Part shown: piece after piece, positions 14,876-19,127 of the stretch
How positions within the stretch are numbered: the stretch's first letter is position 1
Layout of the letters: every line of letters starts with the position of its first letter
Assembly (NCBI GenBank): GCA_948468465.1
Contig: CAOKJJ010000089.1
Location: forward strand, 1 to 19,127
Direction of reading: 5' to 3'
DNA length: 19,127 nucleotides
Source of the DNA: an uncultured Eubacterium sp.
GTDB lineage: Bacteria; Bacillota_A; Clostridia; Lachnospirales; Lachnospiraceae
Program-made: the position numbers and the translations under genes
Notes under the pieces: model-generated
What the model was told of the DNA's origin: nothing
Seen by the model: the letters and a program-made list of their open reading frames with translations, nothing else
The model's database searches: none

Positions 14876-16168
14876 TTACTCCAGATAATCTTTCAGCTTG
14901 CGGCTTCTGCTCGGATGACGCAGCTTGCGCAGTGCCTTTGCTTCGATCTGGCGGATGCGCTCACGGGTCACGTTAAATTCTTTTCCGACTTCTTCAAGGG
15001 TACGCGCTCTGCCGTCCTGCAGTCCGAACCGCAGCGTCAGCACCTTCTGCTCACGTTCTGTCAGTGTGCCGAGCACTTCACCGAGCTGTTCTTTTAATAA
15101 TGTAAATGCCGCAGCGTCAGCCGGCACCGGCACGTTATCATCCTGAATAAAATCACCAAGATGTGAATCTTCTTCCTCTCCAATTGGCGTCTCTAAAGAA
15201 ACAGGCTCCTGGGAAATCTTTAAAATCTCCCGCACCCGCTCAACCGGCATATTCATCTGCGCCGCGATTTCTTCCGGCGACGGCTCACGGCCCAGTTCCT
15301 GCAGCAGCTGTCTGGATACGCGGATCAGCTTGTTAATCGTCTCTACCATGTGCACAGGAATCCGAATCGTTCTTGCCTGGTCTGCGATCGCTCTTGTAAT
15401 CGCCTGACGAATCCACCAGGTCGCATAGGTGGAAAATTTGTATCCTTTGCGGTAGTCAAATTTCTCCACCGCCTTGATCAGACCGAGATTGCCTTCCTGT
15501 ATCAGATCCAAAAAGAGCATGCCGCGCCCTACATAACGTTTCGCAATGCTGACAACAAGACGCAGGTTTGCTTCTGCCAGACGCTTTTTCGCGTCTTCTC
15601 CGTGATCCTGCTCTAAAATAAGCCTGTTAATCTCTTCGTTGATTTCACGCTTTTCACTGTCCGTAGTCTCCGGCTTATCTCTGCGTCCTCTTAAAATGAT
15701 GATCTTTTCATGCGCAACGGCTCCGTTTTCCATTTTCTGTGCCAGATCAATCTCTTCTTCCGCGCTTAATAACGGCACCTTGCCGATTTCCTTGAGATAC
15801 ATGCGCACCGGGTCTTCAATGCTCACGCCGTCCGGCACGGTCAGGTCGATGTTTTCCACTTCCACATCTTCATCTTCGATTAAAATGTCATCATCATCGT
15901 CATCTGAGATACGCAGTACGTCCACATTGTGGATTTCCAGATATTCCAGCACGTTTTCCAGCTGTTCCGCGGACAGGCACATACTTTGAAACGCATCACT
16001 GATCTCCTGATACTCCAGCATATTCTTTTTCTTTTTCGCGCGTTCCACAAGAGTTCCCAATATCTCCAAAAACTTCTGCTGGTCAAACACTGGTGTTTCC
16101 GCACCCTCTCTTTCCGAAGCATGGTCCTTTTTTTTCATTTTCTTTTTGTTTTCTTCCATATTCGCCAT
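14876..16168 (-). CDS. rpoD: RNA polymerase primary sigma factor (sigma-70/SigA)
   Basis: About 430 residues, the length expected for a Firmicute vegetative sigma factor. In order it has a basic N-terminus with a region-1.1-like segment, an acidic run (SDDDDDD), region 1.2 ([21 protein letters not shown]), a short charged non-conserved segment, region 2 ([20 protein letters not shown], then [20 protein letters not shown], which melts and reads the -10), region 3, and region 4 with its helix-turn-helix ([20 protein letters not shown], reading the -35). The sequence ends with SRKLKDYLE. Lying 37 bp after dnaG and 4 bp before trmK, it belongs to the classical macromolecular-synthesis operon. The start at 16168 is preferred over 16177 because of the ribosome-binding-site position. 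Confidence 0.96.
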   Translation of the reverse strand: MANMEENKKKMKKKDHASEREGAETPVFDQQKFLEILGTLVERAKKKKNMLEYQEISDAFQSMCLSAEQLENVLEYLEIHNVDVLRISDDDDDDILIEDEDVEVENIDLTVPDGVSIEDPVRMYLKEIGKVPLLSAEEEIDLAQKMENGAVAHEKIIILRGRRDKPETTDSEKREINEEINRLILEQDHGEDAKKRLAEANLRLVVSIAKRYVGRGMLFLDLIQEGNLGLIKAVEKFDYRKGYKFSTYATWWIRQAITRAIADQARTIRIPVHMVETINKLIRVSRQLLQELGREPSPEEIAAQMNMPVERVREILKISQEPVSLETPIGEEEDSHLGDFIQDDNVPVPADAAAFTLLKEQLGEVLGTLTEREQKVLTLRFGLQDGRARTLEEVGKEFNVTRERIRQIEAKALRKLRHPSRSRKLKDYLE

Positions 16169-16177
16169 TGATTTCAT

Positions 16178-16184
16178 CCTCTCT
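16178..16184 (-). promoter_or_regulatory. Ribosome binding site deciding the rpoD start
   Basis: AGAGAGG on the minus strand directly abuts the first ATG (16177), too close for use. It stands 9 nt before the second ATG (16168), which is therefore the likely start. A third ATG at 16159 is less well placed. Confidence 0.6.
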
Positions 16185-16205
16185 TGGTCTTACATGCCTG
16201 ATCTG

Positions 16206-18005
16206 TTACATCGTTTCCGGCATCTGTGTCAGAAATTCTTTTCCCCGCAGTGCCTCAAGCATTTTTTTCTCCTGAAGCATTTGTGAAAAACGCTCCTGCA
16301 TACCGTTCGGATCGTGATTTTCTCTCAGTATCTGAAGGTGATGTTCTTTTAATTTTATAATAGTATCCTTTAAAGCCTGACCGCGTTCTGCCCGTGTCTT
16401 CACTTCCCGGATCGTTTCATGAAACGCTGATACGATCTGACGCTGTTCTTCCAGGTCTTCAAAATGCCCCGGAATCTGCGCCAGATTTAAATTTCCCGCT
16501 TCCAGCTGTGCAAACAGCGCTTCGGCCGCGTGCGCGCATATCTCATCCGGAAAATCCTTTGGTGTAATATATTCACGAATGACCGGGTAAAGCGCTGGTT
16601 CCTCACTCAGCCACGTCAGCAGCAGCTTCTGTGATTTTTTTATCCCGTCTTCCTTGTGCATTTCCTTTTTGCGGTTTCCGGATTTTAACGGTTCCGCTTT
16701 TTTTACAAGCCCCGTCTGTGTGCCAGCCTGTGCCACCAGCCTGCGCAGATTTTCGAAGCCAATCCGGTATTTTTGCGCAACCGCTTCAATATAATTATCC
16801 CGCTCCAGCGTTTCTTCAAATTCCAGCAGCTTTCTGGCTGTTTCGTTATAAAACGCTGTCTTGCTCTGCGGGTCGCTCATATTATAATTGTGCTCTAAAA
16901 TCCGGATTTCAAACATAAAGCTGTTTTCCGCCTGATCCATACGCTCCTGATAAGCCTCCGCCCCCAGCGCTTTGATAAATTCATCCGGATCTTTATAAGG
17001 CTCCATATTGACGACTTTTGCCGTAATTCCGGCTTCTTTCAGCATTGGGATCGCCCGCAGCGCCGCTTTTACACCCGCGCCGTCGCTGTCAAACGTCAGA
17101 TACACTTCTTTTGCATAACGCTTTAACAGGCTGGCATGCCCGCTCGTAAAAGAGGTTCCAAGCGATGCCACCGCATTGTCAAACCCGGCCTGATGCAGCG
17201 CGATCACATCCATATATCCCTCGCACAGCAGCATCTGCGGCCGCCTGGACTGCTTGGCCAGATGCAGTCCATACAGATTTCTGCTCTTGTCAAAAATCTG
17301 TGTTTCCGGCGAATTCAAATACTTCGGCTCCCCTTCCCCCATCACTCTGCCGCCAAAGCCAATAATCTTCTGACGCACATTCATAATCGGAAACATCGCC
17401 CGGTTCCAGAACTTGTCATGCGCGCCCCGTTTTTCATCTATCGTTACAAGGCCAGAATCCTTTAAAAGCTGATCTCCATATCCTTTCGACTTCAAATACC
17501 GATACAAATCGTCGCTGTATTTGTCCGCATATCCCAGTCCGAATTTTTTCATCGTCTGATCTGAAAGCTGCCGTCCGCGGAAATAATCAAGCGCATGCGC
17601 GCCATGCGCGCTGCGCAGCAAAAGATAGTAATATTTTCCTGCCTCGCGGTTGACGTCCAACAGCATCGAACGATAGTCCGATTCACGCCTTTCCTGTTCC
17701 GTCATTTCCTGCTGCGGCAAAGTGATCCCCGCCCGGTCCGCTAACTGCTGCATCGCCTCCCGAAACGAACAATTCTCATATTCCATCAAAAAGCCAAATA
17801 CATCTCCGCCGGCGCCGCATCCAAAACAGTGATAAAGCTGTTTGCTTTGTGATACATGAAAAGAACCCGTTTTTTCATTATGGAACGGACATAACCCGAC
17901 ATAACTGCCGCCCTTTTTCTGCAGCCTCACATATCCGGCTATGACGTCTACAATATCATTCGCGGAGCGTACTTCTTCCTTTAATTCTTCTGAATAAAAC
18001 GGCAT
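16206..18005 (-). CDS. dnaG: DNA primase
   Basis: A 599-residue bacterial primase that lays down RNA primers for Okazaki fragments at the replication fork. The zinc-binding domain has Cys39, His42, Cys60 and Cys63 (LCPFHNEKTGSFHVSQ, HCFGCGAGGDVFGF). The RNA polymerase domain carries the TOPRIM acidic residues Glu262 (CEGYMDVIALHQAG) and Asp306/Asp308 (LTFDSDGAG), preceded by the family block FGGRVMGEGEPKYLNSPET. The C-terminal 150 residues are the less conserved helicase-interaction region. The start has AAGGAG 8 nt upstream. It follows the HD phosphohydrolase gene by 54 bp and precedes rpoD by 37 bp, an arrangement common in Clostridia. Confidence 0.97.
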   Translation of the reverse strand: MPFYSEELKEEVRSANDIVDVIAGYVRLQKKGGSYVGLCPFHNEKTGSFHVSQSKQLYHCFGCGAGGDVFGFLMEYENCSFREAMQQLADRAGITLPQQEMTEQERRESDYRSMLLDVNREAGKYYYLLLRSAHGAHALDYFRGRQLSDQTMKKFGLGYADKYSDDLYRYLKSKGYGDQLLKDSGLVTIDEKRGAHDKFWNRAMFPIMNVRQKIIGFGGRVMGEGEPKYLNSPETQIFDKSRNLYGLHLAKQSRRPQMLLCEGYMDVIALHQAGFDNAVASLGTSFTSGHASLLKRYAKEVYLTFDSDGAGVKAALRAIPMLKEAGITAKVVNMEPYKDPDEFIKALGAEAYQERMDQAENSFMFEIRILEHNYNMSDPQSKTAFYNETARKLLEFEETLERDNYIEAVAQKYRIGFENLRRLVAQAGTQTGLVKKAEPLKSGNRKKEMHKEDGIKKSQKLLLTWLSEEPALYPVIREYITPKDFPDEICAHAAEALFAQLEAGNLNLAQIPGHFEDLEEQRQIVSAFHETIREVKTRAERGQALKDTIIKLKEHHLQILRENHDPNGMQERFSQMLQEKKMLEALRGKEFLTQMPETM

Positions 18006-18059
18006 CTGGCTGTCTCCTTTATATTTCCATCACTGCAACTGTATATTCCAAGATCTGCA

Positions 18060-19064
18060 TTATGTCTGCCACGGAACCGGAACATAATACTCATTAAATT
18101 TTGTAATCGCATATAAATCCGTCATACCCGCAATATAATCGCAGACTGTCCGGTCCAGACGTTCGCCCTGTCTGATCATATCCGTAAACTGCTCCGGCAT
18201 CTTCTGCGGGTGCTTTCGATAATATTCAAACAGACGCTCCAGCAGCTCCTCTGCTTTTTTCTCCTCACGCTTTGCCTTTGGATTATGATACAGATTTTTG
18301 AACATATACTGCCGCAGTCCCCGCATCGCCTCCTCTACCTCCGGCGACATCATAATATCCTCTTTGTCCATACTGTTCGTAACAATATTATGTATTAAAG
18401 TATTCAAACGCATACGCACATTTGTTCCGAGAATTTCCCTGTACTGCTTTGGTATATCCTCTTCACACAATATTTTTGCACGTATGGCATCATCCACATC
18501 ATGATTGATATACGCGATTTTGTCGGAAAGACGCACAATTCTGCCCTCCAGCGTCGCCGGCATGCTGCTCATCTGATGGTTTAAAATGCCATCCCGCACT
18601 TCCCAGGTCAGATTCAGCCCCTTTCCATGCTTTTCCAGCGTTTCCACAATACGCACACTCTGTTCGTTATGCCTAAATCCCCCTTCACACAAGCTGTTCA
18701 GCATAAATTCTCCGGCATGGCCAAACGGCGTATGCCCAAGGTCATGCCCAAGCGCGATCGCTTCCGCCAGATCTTCATTTAAACGCAGTGCCTTCGCAAT
18801 GGTACGGGCATTTTGCGACACTTCAAGCGTATGCGACATCCGCGTCCGGTAATGATCCCCTTTTGGCGTCAAAAATACCTGCGTTTTGTTTTTTAATCTC
18901 CGAAACGCCCTGCTGTGCAGGATCCGGTCGCGGTCACGCTGATACACCGGCCGGATATCGCAGGGCTCCTCCTCCCGCTGCCTGCCAACAGACGCATCGC
19001 TAAAAGCGGCATACGGACTTAAAATTTTATGTTCCCTTTGTTCCATTTCTTCCCGTATCGTCAT
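18060..19064 (-). CDS. dgt: HD-domain deoxynucleoside triphosphate triphosphohydrolase (dGTPase-like)
   Basis: A 334-residue protein of the dGTPase-like HD family, which hydrolyses dNTPs to deoxynucleosides and triphosphate and so affects DNA precursor pools. Typical blocks are RILHSRAFRRLKNKTQVF (48-65), RMSHTLEVSQNAR (His78), ALGHDLGHTPFGHAGE (His107-Asp108 with His111 and His116), and RLSDKIAYINHDVDDA (Asp181, a metal ligand). The length matches the shorter Firmicute type rather than the roughly 500-residue E. coli enzyme, and substrate preference may be broader than dGTP. AAGGAGG lies 9 nt before the ATG. Its place just upstream of dnaG and rpoD is a common clostridial arrangement. The promoter must lie outside or at the edge of the window. 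Confidence 0.92.
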   Translation of the reverse strand: MTIREEMEQREHKILSPYAAFSDASVGRQREEEPCDIRPVYQRDRDRILHSRAFRRLKNKTQVFLTPKGDHYRTRMSHTLEVSQNARTIAKALRLNEDLAEAIALGHDLGHTPFGHAGEFMLNSLCEGGFRHNEQSVRIVETLEKHGKGLNLTWEVRDGILNHQMSSMPATLEGRIVRLSDKIAYINHDVDDAIRAKILCEEDIPKQYREILGTNVRMRLNTLIHNIVTNSMDKEDIMMSPEVEEAMRGLRQYMFKNLYHNPKAKREEKKAEELLERLFEYYRKHPQKMPEQFTDMIRQGERLDRTVCDYIAGMTDLYAITKFNEYYVPVPWQT

Positions 19065-19127
19065 AAGGATTTTCCTCCTTATTTTAAAAATTCTGTGTTT
19101 TTTTCAAAATTCCTTTATTTTTTTCAT

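Noticed and set aside
19104..19127. Tiny minus-strand frame ATG-AAA-AAA... ending in TGA, seven codons, as a leader peptide before dgt
   Set aside because: It is at the window edge in an A-rich stretch. There is no supporting ribosome site in view, and chance is a sufficient explanation.
19065..19127. Promoter for dgt from TTGAAA and TAAAAT
   Set aside because: The spacing is only 15 nt and the -10 would sit directly against the ribosome binding site, leaving no room for a transcript start upstream of it.

Overview
The window reads like a chromosomal segment of an anaerobic gut Firmicute, most likely a Lachnospiraceae-type clostridium. The grounds are the gene order dgt-dnaG-rpoD-trmK-nif3, strong Shine-Dalgarno sites, an A-type-looking RNase P RNA, and surface carbohydrate genes of the kind common in gut clostridia. 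This is inferred from gene content; no species can be named. Every gene I accept lies on the minus strand, so transcription runs from right to left.

Right half (about 9000-19064): a housekeeping block. In transcription order it holds an HD-domain dNTP triphosphohydrolase, DNA primase (dnaG), the primary sigma factor (rpoD), the tRNA m1A22 methyltransferase (trmK), a two-gene accessory cassette, the Nif3-like metalloprotein, a TGS-domain uridine-kinase-like protein, and RNase P RNA (rnpB). rnpB has its own promoter and a bidirectional terminator. The cassette at 11996-14063 sits exactly between trmK and nif3, which are neighbours or near-neighbours in many Firmicutes. It encodes an OLD/ABC-like AAA ATPase without a TOPRIM domain and a 224-residue partner in which I see a plausible PD-(D/E)XK nuclease core. 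The cassette starts inside the last codons of trmK and its two genes overlap by 11 nt. It is the best candidate here for an undescribed, possibly anti-phage, two-gene system.

Middle (8320-9002): a non-coding stretch with mosaic copies of a roughly 113-bp palindromic repeat family, a long imperfect inverted repeat, and the rnpB terminator.

Left half (168-8319): a carbohydrate and surface module. It has a cytosolic GH2 glycosidase, a GH3 enzyme with reversed domain order and a membrane anchor at each end, a small four-helix membrane protein overlapping or abutting the GH3 gene, and a lipoprotein combining an InlB-type repeat, a BspA-like leucine-rich segment and an SGNH-hydrolase-like domain. 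Inverted copies of the repeat lie on both sides of this module (1-114 and 8434-8546), so it could be a cargo or an invertible segment, although no transposase or integrase is visible. The GH2 and GH3 upstream regions share a 21-bp imperfect motif that may be a common operator.

I saw no tRNA gene, CRISPR array, insertion sequence or obvious pseudogene.
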